A DNA stretch of 64,000 bases from NCBI RefSeq assembly GCF_900112025.1, contig NZ_FOKL01000001.1, positions 1,045,084-1,109,083 on the forward strand, written 5' to 3'. Shown piece by piece: positions 53,228 to 62,869 of this stretch. The position numbers were made by a program, and so were the translations under genes. The notes under the pieces are model-generated. The model saw only the letters and a list, made by a program, of their open reading frames with translations, ran no database searches and was not told where the DNA came from. This DNA comes from Janthinobacterium sp. 344. GTDB lineage: Bacteria > Pseudomonadota > Gammaproteobacteria > Burkholderiales > Burkholderiaceae_D. Each line of letters starts with the position of its first letter. Positions within the stretch are counted from its first letter, which is position 1.

Positions 53228-53997
53228 GCGTGCGATCCCCCCAGGTAAGCCTCGATGACGGCCGGGTTTTGTTGTATTTCGGCCGGCAAGCCTTCGGCGA
53301 TGCGCTTGCCATATTCGAGTACCGTGATGCGGTCGCACAAGCCCATCATCAGTTTCACGTCGTGCTCGATCAACAGCACGGTCTTGCCTTCGGCCTTGAT
53401 TTTCACCAGCAACTCGCGCAGGGCCAGCTTTTCCGTGGCATTCATGCCGGCCGCCGGTTCATCGAGGGCCAGCAGGGTCGGGTCGGTGGCCAGGGCGCGG
53501 GCGATTTCCAGGCGCCGCTGGTCGCCATACGACAGGAAGCGCGCCGTGCGGCTGGCGAACTGGGCGATGCCGACGAAGTCGAGCAGCTCCATGGCCCGCC
53601 GGCGGATCGAGGCCTCTTCCTCGCGCGCCGCCTTGTGGCGGAAGATGGCGCCGAACACGCCCTGGTGCGAGCGCACGTGGCGTCCCACCATGACGTTTTC
53701 CAGCGCCGTCATGTCGCCGAACAGGCGGATGTTCTGGAAGGTGCGCGCGATGCCCGCCTTGGCCACCTTGTGCGGCGCGGACGGCGAATACGGCTTGCCG
53801 GCCAGCTCGAACGTGCCCGTGTCGGGCTGGTACAGGCCCGTGATGACGTTGAAGAAGGTGGTCTTGCCGGCGCCGTTCGGCCCGATCAGCCCGTAAATCT
53901 GCCCCTGGCGGATGGTGATGCCCACGTCGGTGAGCGCCTGCAGGCCGCCGAACCGTTTATTCACGCCGGCAATATTGAGAATGATCTGTTCGCTCAT
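53224..53997 (-). CDS. livG: Branched-chain amino acid ABC transporter ATPase LivG
   Basis: This 257-aa ATPase has Walker A GPNGAGKTT, the family insert QNIRLFGDMTALENVMVGRH, a signature region LSYGDQRRLEIARALA and Walker B LLALDEPAAGMN. The start at 53997 (MSEQIILNIAGVNKRFGG) gives a normal LivG N-terminus; the frame opens 21 codons earlier inside livM. It lies 19 bp after livM. Confidence 0.95.
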   Translation of the reverse strand: MSEQIILNIAGVNKRFGGLQALTDVGITIRQGQIYGLIGPNGAGKTTFFNVITGLYQPDTGTFELAGKPYSPSAPHKVAKAGIARTFQNIRLFGDMTALENVMVGRHVRSHQGVFGAIFRHKAAREEEASIRRRAMELLDFVGIAQFASRTARFLSYGDQRRLEIARALATDPTLLALDEPAAGMNATEKLALRELLVKIKAEGKTVLLIEHDVKLMMGLCDRITVLEYGKRIAEGLPAEIQQNPAVIEAYLGGSHA

Positions 53998-54016
53998 GGT
54001 CTTCCTCGTCCTCAGG

Positions 54017-55234
<1,218 letters not shown>

Positions 55235-55256
55235 GATTTAATCTCCCAGTGTCACA

Positions 55257-56186
55257 TCAGGCGCGGTCGGCCACGCGCTCGCCCATGATGCCGGACGGGC
55301 GCAGGGTCAGCACGATGATCAGCACGACGAAGGCGAAGATATCCTGGTAGTGGCTGCCCAGGAAACCGCCCGTGAAGTCGCCGATATAGCCGGCGCCCAG
55401 GCTCTCGATGATGCCCAGCAAGATACCGCCCAGCATGGCGCCATAGATATTGCCGATGCCGCCCAGGACGGCCGCGCAGAACGCCTTCAGGCCGGGGATG
55501 GCGCCCATGGAAAACTGGATGGAGGCATAGTTGGCGCCCCACATCACGCCGGCCACGGCCGCCAGCGCCGCGCCGATGGCGAAGGTGGCGACGATGACCT
55601 TGTCGGAATCGACGCCCATCAGGCCCGCCACGCGGGGGTTTTCCGCCGTGGCCCGCATGGCGCGCCCCATGCGGGTTTTTTCCACCAGCAATACCAATCC
55701 GCCCATCGACAGCGCAGCCAAGGCCAGCAGCAATACTTGTGTCTGCGAAATCACGGCGCCGCCGATGTTGATGGGATCGCTCGACAGCAGTTGCGGGAAG
55801 GGCAAGGGATTGCGCGTCCAGATCATCATGGCAAAGGTTTGCAGCAGGATGGAGACGCCGATGGCGGTAATCAGGGGGGCGAGGCGGGGGGCGTTGCGCA
55901 GGCGGCGGTAGGCGACCCGCTCGATGATGATGTTGACCAGAATACAGATGGGAATGGCGCCGAGGATGGCGGTGGCCAGTTTCAGGTAGCCGGGCCAGTC
56001 CGGCACATAAATGCCCAGCAGCTTGAGGATGGTCAAGCCCACCATGGCGCCGATCATGAGCACGTCGCCGTGGGCGAAATTAATAAGATTCAAGACGCCG
56101 TACACCATCGTGTAACCGAGGGCGACTAAGGCATACATACTGCCCAGCACCAAGCCGTTGATGATTTGCTGGATGAATGTATCCAT
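55257..56186 (-). CDS. livH: Branched-chain amino acid ABC transporter permease LivH
   Basis: This 309-aa permease starts MDTFIQQIINGLVLGSMYALVALGYTMVYGVLNLINFAHGDVLM, the classic LivH N-terminus, with GLMGVDSDKVIVATFAIGAALA and AVLGGIGNIYGAMLGG later. It is first in livHMGF. No periplasmic binding protein (LivK/J) gene lies beside it, so the binding protein must be elsewhere. A terminator-like hairpin lies 67 bp upstream. Confidence 0.95.
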   Translation of the reverse strand: MDTFIQQIINGLVLGSMYALVALGYTMVYGVLNLINFAHGDVLMIGAMVGLTILKLLGIYVPDWPGYLKLATAILGAIPICILVNIIIERVAYRRLRNAPRLAPLITAIGVSILLQTFAMMIWTRNPLPFPQLLSSDPINIGGAVISQTQVLLLALAALSMGGLVLLVEKTRMGRAMRATAENPRVAGLMGVDSDKVIVATFAIGAALAAVAGVMWGANYASIQFSMGAIPGLKAFCAAVLGGIGNIYGAMLGGILLGIIESLGAGYIGDFTGGFLGSHYQDIFAFVVLIIVLTLRPSGIMGERVADRA

Positions 56187-56486
56187 GGTCAGATTGCCCT
56201 ATCAAATCTACGTTGTCGGGAACAACTTCCGCCGGAACATGCATCGCTGATACAAAAACGGCACCGGAGGAAAAATTCCTGCAGTGCCATCCCTGGACCG
56301 TCTCACCAGCATGGTGCACGCACTCAAAAAGGGCGTGACCTTGCTTAGTCATAACGACAACATATTCAAGCTTGAGGCAATCATAACGATCTTTTGCAAA
56401 AACTAAGCTTGGAATAAATCAATCATTTCCGAATTAAATTCGGTTTTGAGGTGACTATTGCATCGATACTCAGCAACCTTGCCGAC
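56187..56486. other. ispH-livH intergenic region
   Basis: No gene is supported in these 300 bp. They hold the terminator-like hairpin at 56253-56288, an AT-rich stretch around 56380-56450 that could carry the livH promoter, and a small palindrome CCGAATTAAATTCGG at 56429-56443. A short minus-strand reading frame across the hairpin (56352 inward) has no ribosome binding site and no Leu/Ile/Val run typical of an attenuation peptide. Confidence 0.55.
56253..56288 (-). terminator. Rho-independent terminator between ispH and livH
   Basis: On the minus strand a 12-bp stem (one C-C mismatch, one T-G wobble, five-base loop) is followed by GTTTTTG. It lies about 200 bp after the ispH stop and 67 bp before livH, so it either ends the fkpB-ispH transcript or is an attenuator in the livH leader. 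Confidence 0.7.
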
Positions 56487-57434
56487 TCAGGCGACGTCGC
56501 GCTTGATGCCGTCGAGGCCTTTCGGCATCGGGAAGGTGACGGCTTCCTGCACGCCGTCGAGCGGACGCACGCTCTTCACGCCGCACTCTTTCAAGCGGTC
56601 GATGACGGCCTGCACCAGCACTTCGGGCGCCGAGGCGCCAGCCGTCACACCCACGCGCAGCTTGCCTTCCAGCCAGGCCGGGTCGATTTGCGACGCATTG
56701 TCGACCATGTAGGCCGGCGTGCCCATTTTCTCGGCCACTTCACGCAGGCGGTTCGAGTTCGAGCTGTTCGGACTACCGACGACGATCACCAGTTCCACCT
56801 GTGGCGCCATGAATTTCACGGCTTCCTGGCGGTTGGTAGTGGCGTAGCAAATGTCGCCTTTTTTCGGTTCCGCGATATTCGGATATTTCGCTTTCAAGGC
56901 CTCGATAATGTCGCGAGTGTCGTCAACTGACAACGTTGTCTGCGAAACATAGGCCACGCTGTCCGGATTGGCAACCTGCAAGGTCGCCACATCTTCCAGC
57001 GTTTCCACCAGGTGCATGCCCTTGTCGGCCTGGCCCATCGTGCCTTCCACCTCGGGATGGCCGTCGTGGCCGATCATGATGATCTCGCGGCCTTCGCGGC
57101 GCATCTTGCCCACTTCCATGTGCACCTTGGTCACCAGGGGGCAGGTGGCGTCAAAGATGCTCAGGCCGCGCGATTCCGCCTCGGCGCGCACGGCTTTGGA
57201 CACGCCATGGGCGGAAAACACGAGGGTATTGCCTGCTGGCACGTCATCGAGGTCGTCGATGAAGATGGCGCCCTTGTTGCGCAGGTCGGCCACCACATAG
57301 GCGTTGTGGACGATTTCATGGCGCACGTAGATCGGTGCGCCAAATTGCTGCAGGGCACGCTCGACGATTTCAATCGCCCGGTCGACGCCGGCGCAAAAGC
57401 CGCGCGGCTGGGCCAGTAACAGTTCCTTATCCAT
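56487..57434 (-). CDS. ispH: 4-hydroxy-3-methylbut-2-enyl diphosphate reductase
   Basis: This 315-aa iron-sulfur enzyme makes the isoprenoid precursors IPP and DMAPP in the last step of the MEP pathway. The three cluster Cys are visible in [23 protein letters not shown] and [10 protein letters not shown]; the substrate-binding HEIVHN and TAGASAPE are also present. The ATG at 57434 after AAGGAGTAGCG is the right start. It follows fkpB by 13 bp, a widely conserved fkpB-ispH pair. Confidence 0.97.
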   Translation of the reverse strand: MDKELLLAQPRGFCAGVDRAIEIVERALQQFGAPIYVRHEIVHNAYVVADLRNKGAIFIDDLDDVPAGNTLVFSAHGVSKAVRAEAESRGLSIFDATCPLVTKVHMEVGKMRREGREIIMIGHDGHPEVEGTMGQADKGMHLVETLEDVATLQVANPDSVAYVSQTTLSVDDTRDIIEALKAKYPNIAEPKKGDICYATTNRQEAVKFMAPQVELVIVVGSPNSSNSNRLREVAEKMGTPAYMVDNASQIDPAWLEGKLRVGVTAGASAPEVLVQAVIDRLKECGVKSVRPLDGVQEAVTFPMPKGLDGIKRDVA

Positions 57435-57447
57435 CGCTACTCCTTCT

Positions 57448-57903
57448 TTACAGGACCGAGATGAGCTTGACTTCAAAACGCAGCGGCTGGCCAGCCAGCG
57501 GATGGTTGAAGTCGAACAGGGCCGAATCGTCGCGCAGTTCGCGCAGCACGCCGGCAAAGCGGCCGCCGCCCGGGGCGGCGAAGTCGACCAGGTCGCCGAT
57601 CTTGTAGTCGGCGCCCGGCACGGAATTCTCGTCCAGGGTCGCGCGCGTGACGGACTGCACCAGTTCGGGATTGCGCTCGCCAAAGCCTTCGCCAGCGGCC
57701 AGCTCGAAGGTCTCGTGCGTGCCTTCCGGCAAACCCAGCAAGCGCTGCTCGAGGAACGGCGCCAGCTGGCCCTGTCCCAGCATCAAGGTCGCGGGGTTGC
57801 CGCTGAAGGTCGTGACAATGTCAGTACCGTCCACAGTGGCAAGACGATAATGCAGGGTAAGGTAAGCCGCTTCGGTGACGACTGCTGGTTGCTCGTTGGA
57901 CAT
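57448..57903 (-). CDS. fkpB: FKBP-type peptidyl-prolyl isomerase (SlpA/FkpB-like)
   Basis: This 151-aa protein has the FKBP part split by an IF (insert-in-flap) domain, as in Slp[44 protein letters not shown], the insert [15 protein letters not shown] and then the C-terminal [21 protein letters not shown]. It assists protein folding in the cytoplasm. It is directly upstream of ispH; the functional reason for this conserved pairing is not clear. Confidence 0.94.
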   Translation of the reverse strand: MSNEQPAVVTEAAYLTLHYRLATVDGTDIVTTFSGNPATLMLGQGQLAPFLEQRLLGLPEGTHETFELAAGEGFGERNPELVQSVTRATLDENSVPGADYKIGDLVDFAAPGGGRFAGVLRELRDDSALFDFNHPLAGQPLRFEVKLISVL

Positions 57904-58017
57904 GGTGAGTTTTCAAGTAGCTGATGCAAAACGATATTGTAAGCCACCCTGAGCCAGCGCGCCCCATGCCATCTCGGCGCGGCCATGCTTTTCTCAAAAA
58001 ACATGGCCGCGCCCGCA

Positions 58018-58292
58018 CTACCTGCGACTTATGCGACGTCTGCGTACACCAGCTGTGTTGAAAGGCGCCACCATCACCTGTATATATTTGAAGCCATTGG
58101 CCGCAAAGTAGGGCAAATCGGTGGTGTAGTCGGGATTTTCATCAGCCGGCGCGCGAACTGGGCGGCGTCGCTCCAATTGCGGCGTTCCAGGTAGCCATGG
58201 GAATGGAAGCCAATGCCGCTGACCTTGCCCGTATTGACGCCGGCGGCGTTGAACTCTTGCATGACTCCGTTGATAACTTTGATGTACGGCAT
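58018..58292 (-). pseudogene. Small unknown gene disrupted by a single-base frameshift
   Basis: A good AGGAG site precedes the ATG at 58292. The frame begins MPYIKVINGVMQEFNAAGVN and runs to ...FARRLMK, then becomes implausible and stops at 58074. The alternative frame continues NPDYTTDLPYFAANGFKYIQ and VMVAPFNTAG to a stop at 58018. The two join at GATGAAAATCCC if one A is missing from the A4 run, giving about 91 residues. It is either a recent pseudogene, a sequencing error or a -1 slippage site. No family is recognised. Confidence 0.6.
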
Positions 58293-58537
58293 GACGACTC
58301 CTGTAAAACAAGTGGAAGACATTGAGTTCAGGGCCCTGACTCCCCGCCGCTGCAACTTATATGGAATGCAACGACAGGCAAATCATAGCGTCTGAAAATG
58401 GCCAGGCCGGGCATCTTGGTTTTTGTTTTTTTCATATGATTCGCCATGAAGACGAGCTAGCGCAGCATGGCCGCCCGGGGAAGGCGCGACAATCGTGGGC
58501 AGGCGCCACGACCAGCCGGGCGCGACGGGGAGGCAGC

Positions 58538-59212
58538 ATGGGCATCAAGGATTGGCCGGCCGGCGAGCGGCCACGCGAACGCCTGATCGAGGATGGCGCG
58601 CAGTCGCTGTCGGATGCGGAATTGCTGGCCGTCTTCCTGCGCACGGGCGTGCGCGGCAAGAGCGCGGTGCAGCTGGCGCGCGACACGGTCGAGCATTTCG
58701 GTTCCCTGCGCGGCCTGTTCGGCGCCAGCCTCGTGAATTTTTCCGCCGTGCACGGCATGGGCAGCGCCAAGTTTGCCCAGCTGCAAGCGGTGCTGGAACT
58801 GGCGCGGCGCGCCATCATCGAGGATTTGCAGGCGGGCCAGGCCTTGAATTCCCCGCACGCCGTCAAGGATTACCTGCGCCTGACCCTGGGCCACCTGGCG
58901 CATGAAGCCTTCCACGTGTTGTTTTTGGACGTCAAGAACCGCCTGATCACCACGCAGGAAATGTTTCGCGGCACCCTCACCCACACCAGCGTGTATCCGC
59001 GCGAAGTGGTCAAGCAGGCGCTGCTGCACAACGCGGCCAGCGTCATGCTGGCGCACAACCACCCCTCCGGCACGCCCGAGCCCAGCGAATCGGATCTCTT
59101 ACTCACGCGCGCGCTGGTGCAGGCGCTCTCGCTGGTGGACGTGCGCATCCTCGACCATTTTGTTGTTGCTGGCCGGCAGGTGCATTCGTTTGCGGAACAC
59201 GGCCAGATCTAG
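58538..59212 (+). CDS. radC: RadC family protein (JAMM/MPN+ domain)
   Basis: This 224-aa protein has an N-terminal helix-hairpin-helix-like region ([25 protein letters not shown]) and a C-terminal JAMM domain with the zinc motif [18 protein letters not shown] plus an upstream Glu. The ATG at 58538 follows GGGGAGG and gives the standard [16 protein letters not shown] start. Despite the name, RadC is not a proven repair protein; its activity is unknown. It lies just before rpmB-rpmG, as in E. coli. Confidence 0.94.
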   Translation: MGIKDWPAGERPRERLIEDGAQSLSDAELLAVFLRTGVRGKSAVQLARDTVEHFGSLRGLFGASLVNFSAVHGMGSAKFAQLQAVLELARRAIIEDLQAGQALNSPHAVKDYLRLTLGHLAHEAFHVLFLDVKNRLITTQEMFRGTLTHTSVYPREVVKQALLHNAASVMLAHNHPSGTPEPSESDLLLTRALVQALSLVDVRILDHFVVAGRQVHSFAEHGQI

Positions 59213-59401
59213 CACGAATGCCGCATGGCAGCGGTCACTTGTCAGTTAACCATGTGTAAACAAGGACATACGTGAAAACACCAGGCTGCTTATCTAGCGG
59301 TAAACACCCAGGTTTACCAGTGCCCGCCCCATGAAAACACATCTGCGCCAAATTGTTAAATAAATTCACAACAACATGACACAATTGTTTTTCGCAAGTC
59401 A

Positions 59402-59430
59402 TTGATAAATCTGCTTATTTTGGATATACT
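59402..59430 (+). promoter_or_regulatory. rpmB-rpmG promoter
   Basis: TTGATA at 59402-59407 and TATACT at 59425-59430 are exactly 17 bp apart, about 40 bp before the rpmB ATG. The match and position fit a strong ribosomal protein promoter. The upstream 59213-59401 is AT-rich and holds no gene. Confidence 0.85.
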
Positions 59431-59469
59431 CTCGTTTTTCCAATTTGGAATATCTTTAAGGAGTGCGCC

Positions 59470-59706
59470 ATGGCACGTGTTTGCCAAGTCACTGGGAAGA
59501 AGCCGATGGTCGGCAACAATGTTTCCCATGCAAACAACAAAACCAAACGTCGTTTTTTGCCTAACTTGCAGAATCGTCGTATTTTTGTTGAATCTGAAAA
59601 CCGCTGGGTCTCCCTGCGTTTGTCCAACGCCGGTCTGCGCGTCATCGATAAAGTCGGCATCGACGCCGTATTGGTCGATATGCGCGCTCGTGGCGAAAAA
59701 GTCTAA
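59470..59706 (+). CDS. rpmB: 50S ribosomal protein L28
   Basis: This 78-aa protein ([20 protein letters not shown], then [20 protein letters not shown]) matches bacterial L28 in full length. It starts after AAGGAG and is followed by rpmG 22 bp downstream. Confidence 0.97.
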   Translation: MARVCQVTGKKPMVGNNVSHANNKTKRRFLPNLQNRRIFVESENRWVSLRLSNAGLRVIDKVGIDAVLVDMRARGEKV

Positions 59707-59728
59707 TTAGCAGAATAAGGGAGCTATC

Positions 59729-59896
59729 ATGGCAAAATCAGGCCGCGACAAAATCAAGTTAGAATCGACCGCCGGTACGGGTCACTTCTACACGACCACC
59801 AAAAACAAGCGTACGACGCCTGCGAAAATGGAGATCATGAAATTTGATCCTAAAGCACGCAAGCACGTAACGTACAAAGAAACCAAGATCAAGTAA
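59729..59896 (+). CDS. rpmG: 50S ribosomal protein L33
   Basis: This 55-aa protein, starting [20 protein letters not shown] and ending [12 protein letters not shown], is a full-length L33. It lacks the two CxxC zinc motifs, so it is the zinc-independent (C-) form. It follows rpmB with a GGGAG site and ends before a strong terminator. Confidence 0.95.
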   Translation: MAKSGRDKIKLESTAGTGHFYTTTKNKRTTPAKMEIMKFDPKARKHVTYKETKIK

Positions 59897-59920
59897 TTGA
59901 TACTGTGTTCTGTAAAAAGA

Positions 59921-59946
59921 GCCGCTCCGATGAGCGGTTTTTTTTC
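59921..59946 (+). terminator. rpmB-rpmG terminator
   Basis: GCCGCTC (59921-59927) pairs with GAGCGGT (59932-59938) across a CGAT loop, one wobble, followed by a run of T to 59946. It lies 24 bp after the rpmG stop. Confidence 0.88.
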
Positions 59947-59992
59947 GCCCTGATTTTCAGCCTCTTTCCGCTTCCCCGCTTTCCCGGGACGA

Positions 59993-60018
59993 AAAAAAGG
60001 CCCTGGAATCCAGGGCCT
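59993..60018 (-). terminator. Desaturase terminator
   Basis: On the minus strand GGCCCTGG (60018-60011) pairs with CCAGGGCC (60007-60000) around a three-base loop and is followed by seven T. It ends the desaturase transcript 20 bp after its stop and faces the rpmG terminator. Confidence 0.85.
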
Positions 60019-60037
60019 CGATATGCTGCGGCGCTAG

Positions 60038-61246
60038 TTATGCGTAGCTGCGCAGGCGCAAGGAAAAGTCTTGCAGCGACTTGATGCCCGACGCTTCGGC
60101 GCGCGTGCACCAGTCCTGCAGCTTTTGCAGCAATTGCTCGCGCGTAAAGTGCGACCGCTCCCATATGGCGCCCAGCTCCACGCGCATGTGGTGCATGGTT
60201 TCCAGCGCCTTGCTGTGCTGGAACAATTCCGACAGCTGCTCGTGATGCGCATCGGCCAGCTTGCCCGGCTCGCGCTGCATCAGCTTGCGCGACGACTTCA
60301 GGAAGCGTTTTTCCAGCTCGGCCTTGTGCTTCAGGTGTTCCAGCTCTTCCTTCCAGGCATGCTTGATCGATTTCGCATACTTGGCCATCACGTCATAGCG
60401 GTTGGCGATGACGGACTGCAAGGTTTCAAAGTCCGCTTCCAGCTTGCCGTGCGAGAACTTCGGTGCCGGCGCCAGCTTCTTCACCTTCGCCAGGCCCAGC
60501 ATTTCCAGCGCGCGGATATACGCCCAGCCGATATCGATTTCGTACCATTTCGACGACAGCTTGGCCGACGTCGCATACGTATGGTGATTGTTGTGCAACT
60601 CTTCGCCGCCGATCAGTATGCCGAAAGGAATGATGTTAGTGGCCGCGTCGGCGCAATCGTAGTTGCGGTAGCCCCAGTAGTGGCCGATGCCGTTGATGAT
60701 GCCGGCCGCCGTGATCGGGATCCACATCATTTGCACGGCCCACACGGAAATGCCGATCACGCCGAACAGGATGAAATTGATGACGAACAGCGACACCACG
60801 CCCAGCCAGCTGTATTTGGTGTACAAGTTGCGCTCGATCCAGTCCGTCGGCGTGCCGTGGCCATACTTGGCCATGGTTTCCATGTTCTTCGATTCAGCGC
60901 GGTACAGCTCGGCGCCTTCCCAGAAGACTTTCTTGATGCCGCGCGTCACCGGGCTATGCGGATCTTCTTCCGTATCGCACTTGGCGTGATGCTTGCGGTG
61001 AATGGCCGCCCATTCCTTGGTGACCTGGCCCGTCGTCAGCCACAGCCAGAAACGGAAGAAATGGCTGGGAATCGCATGCAATTCCAGCGCGCGGTGCGCC
61101 TGGTGGCGGTGCAGGTAAATCGTGACGCTGGCGATGGTGATATGCGTGACCACCATGGTGTACAGGAAAACTTGCCATGCGGACAGATCGGTAATGCCAG
61201 TTGCCATGAACTGCAAAACGTCGTGTAAAACGGAACTCAATGTCAT
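60038..61246 (-). CDS. Membrane fatty acid desaturase (acyl-lipid/acyl-CoA Delta9 type)
   Basis: This 402-aa protein has the three His boxes of the desaturase family: LHRHQAH, IHRKHHA and EELHNNHHTY, with four hydrophobic segments. The C-terminal ~130 residues form a long Lys/Glu-rich helical extension (KSIKHAWKEELEHLKHKAELEKRFLKSS) absent from shorter bacterial desaturases. The ATG at 61246 (MTLSSVLHDVLQF) is preferred over an earlier in-frame start. It introduces double bonds into fatty acyl chains and probably adjusts membrane fluidity. Confidence 0.92.
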   Translation of the reverse strand: MTLSSVLHDVLQFMATGITDLSAWQVFLYTMVVTHITIASVTIYLHRHQAHRALELHAIPSHFFRFWLWLTTGQVTKEWAAIHRKHHAKCDTEEDPHSPVTRGIKKVFWEGAELYRAESKNMETMAKYGHGTPTDWIERNLYTKYSWLGVVSLFVINFILFGVIGISVWAVQMMWIPITAAGIINGIGHYWGYRNYDCADAATNIIPFGILIGGEELHNNHHTYATSAKLSSKWYEIDIGWAYIRALEMLGLAKVKKLAPAPKFSHGKLEADFETLQSVIANRYDVMAKYAKSIKHAWKEELEHLKHKAELEKRFLKSSRKLMQREPGKLADAHHEQLSELFQHSKALETMHHMRVELGAIWERSHFTREQLLQKLQDWCTRAEASGIKSLQDFSLRLRSYA

Positions 61247-61379
61247 TACTACTACTCCAAGTGGACGGGGCATGCGCACGGTCGCTCCAGTCGCTCTGGA
61301 GGTCCGGCAGAGTTAATTTTAGGCGTGATTGTACGCCCTAATGGGTACGGTCAGGCAAATTTGGAGGCTGGCAGCGGGG

Positions 61380-62738
61380 TTAAGGCTGCGTGCCGGAAGG
61401 CGCGGATTCACCATCGGCAGCGCTGGCGAGCGGTGCCGGAGGCGTCCCTACAATACGCAATTCACGTTGCGGGAACGGTACACTGACCTTATGTTCCTGC
61501 AAGGTGCGCCAGATGGCGCGGTTCACATTCGACTTCACGCCGCCCGTGCCGTTTTCCGGGTCCGCGATCCAGAAACCGATCTGCAGATCCAGGCCGTCGG
61601 CGCCGAAACGCACGAGCGTGGCCGATGGCGGCTTGCTTTGCGACACGCGTGGCACACTGGCCGTGGCCGCTTCCAGCAAGGGAAAGATGGCGTCGAGATC
61701 CGTTTCATACCCAACCGACACGGCCGTGGACAACCACACCATGCGGTTGGTCAGCGACATGTTCTGTACGCCGCCGGAAATCAGCATTTCATTCGGCACG
61801 ATCGATTCAATGCCATCGCCGCCCAATAACACAGTATAGCGCGTATTGATCTGCGTGACCTTGCCCGTGAACTGCCCGACGGTAATCATGTCGCCGATGG
61901 TCAGGCTGCGGTCGAGCAGGATGATGAAACCGGAGACGAAGTTCGCGGCGATCTTTTGCAGGCCGAAACCGAGCGCCACGCCGAAGGCGCCGCCAAACAC
62001 GGACAGGACCGTCAAGTCGATGCCCACCAGCGACAGGCTGACCAGCACGGAAACGAGGATCAGCACGGCACGGCCCATGCGCGACAGCACCACGCGCAAG
62101 GATGTGTGCAATCCCTGCATTTTCATCAGGCGCTCGTCGAGCGACGTACCGGCCCACATGGCCAGCACCAGCAGCACGGCCACCGAGATGGCCGCCTGCA
62201 GGATGGCGGCGACGGACACCTTGTTGCGCCCCAGCGGCACAATGATGCCCTCCAGGAACTCATGCAATTCCGGCCACAGGCCCGTGATGTACAGCGCCAT
62301 GCCGGCCCACACCACCACCGTGAAGACTTTCTCCAGCAGCAACATGGTCGGACTGATCTCGCCATGGCGGGCAAAGATGCGGCGCAGCACATAAAAGCCG
62401 AAGCGCACCAGCGCCATCGAGGTACACAGGGGAATGGCAATGCTCAACAAATTCACCGACTGAAACTTGGCCAGGAAGTGTTGTGCAATGCCCAGCAGCA
62501 TGGCCGCCAGCACGGGCGTCAAAATGCGGATGAAACTGTCCGTGCGCTGCAGGGTTTCCGGGTTCGCCGGCGTCGTTGCCGCTTCCGCCCGCTTGTGCAG
62601 GAATGCGCGCAACTGCCGCACCAGCAGCCAGCTCAAGGCCAGGCAAGCGACGATGACCAGCGCCTGCCACAGGATGGCCGGTTGGCGGAAATCGTCGACA
62701 AAGTCAGTGATCAGGTTCAGCAGCGGGGTTTCATTCAT
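61380..62738 (-). CDS. MscS family mechanosensitive ion channel
   Basis: This 452-aa protein has an N-terminal set of about five membrane segments and the MscS core: the pore-lining helix and hinge (LSVFGGAFGVALGFGLQKIAANFVSGFIILLDRSLTIGDMITVGQFTGKVTQI), then the beta domain (VLLGGDGIESIVPNEMLISGGVQNMSL) and a C-terminal vestibule. It is larger than E. coli MscS (286 aa) because of the extra N-terminal helices, as in YbdG/YbiO-like channels. It should open under hypo-osmotic stress. Confidence 0.92.
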   Translation of the reverse strand: MNETPLLNLITDFVDDFRQPAILWQALVIVACLALSWLLVRQLRAFLHKRAEAATTPANPETLQRTDSFIRILTPVLAAMLLGIAQHFLAKFQSVNLLSIAIPLCTSMALVRFGFYVLRRIFARHGEISPTMLLLEKVFTVVVWAGMALYITGLWPELHEFLEGIIVPLGRNKVSVAAILQAAISVAVLLVLAMWAGTSLDERLMKMQGLHTSLRVVLSRMGRAVLILVSVLVSLSLVGIDLTVLSVFGGAFGVALGFGLQKIAANFVSGFIILLDRSLTIGDMITVGQFTGKVTQINTRYTVLLGGDGIESIVPNEMLISGGVQNMSLTNRMVWLSTAVSVGYETDLDAIFPLLEAATASVPRVSQSKPPSATLVRFGADGLDLQIGFWIADPENGTGGVKSNVNRAIWRTLQEHKVSVPFPQRELRIVGTPPAPLASAADGESAPSGTQP

Positions 62739-62755
62739 GGCGGATGCGGTCCGGA

Positions 62756-62784
62756 AGGTGGGACAGGTGGGACGAAGGTGGGAC
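62756..62784. repeat. Short tandem repeat AGGTGGGAC upstream of the MscS gene
   Basis: Three copies of AGGTGGGAC occur at 62756-62764, 62765-62773 and 62776-62784, in the 131-bp spacer between rsmB and the MscS gene. No promoter function is evident. Confidence 0.6.
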
Positions 62785-62869
62785 GGATGGGGAGTGATCC
62801 CATGCCACCAGGCGGGCTGGCGGCATTGAAGGCCGCCACTGCAGCATGCAGCGGCGGCACGTGACCGGC

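Noticed and set aside
56080-56352. Leader peptide for attenuation of livHMGF
   Set aside because: The short frame has no ribosome binding site and no run of Leu, Ile or Val codons before the hairpin, so classical attenuation is not supported.
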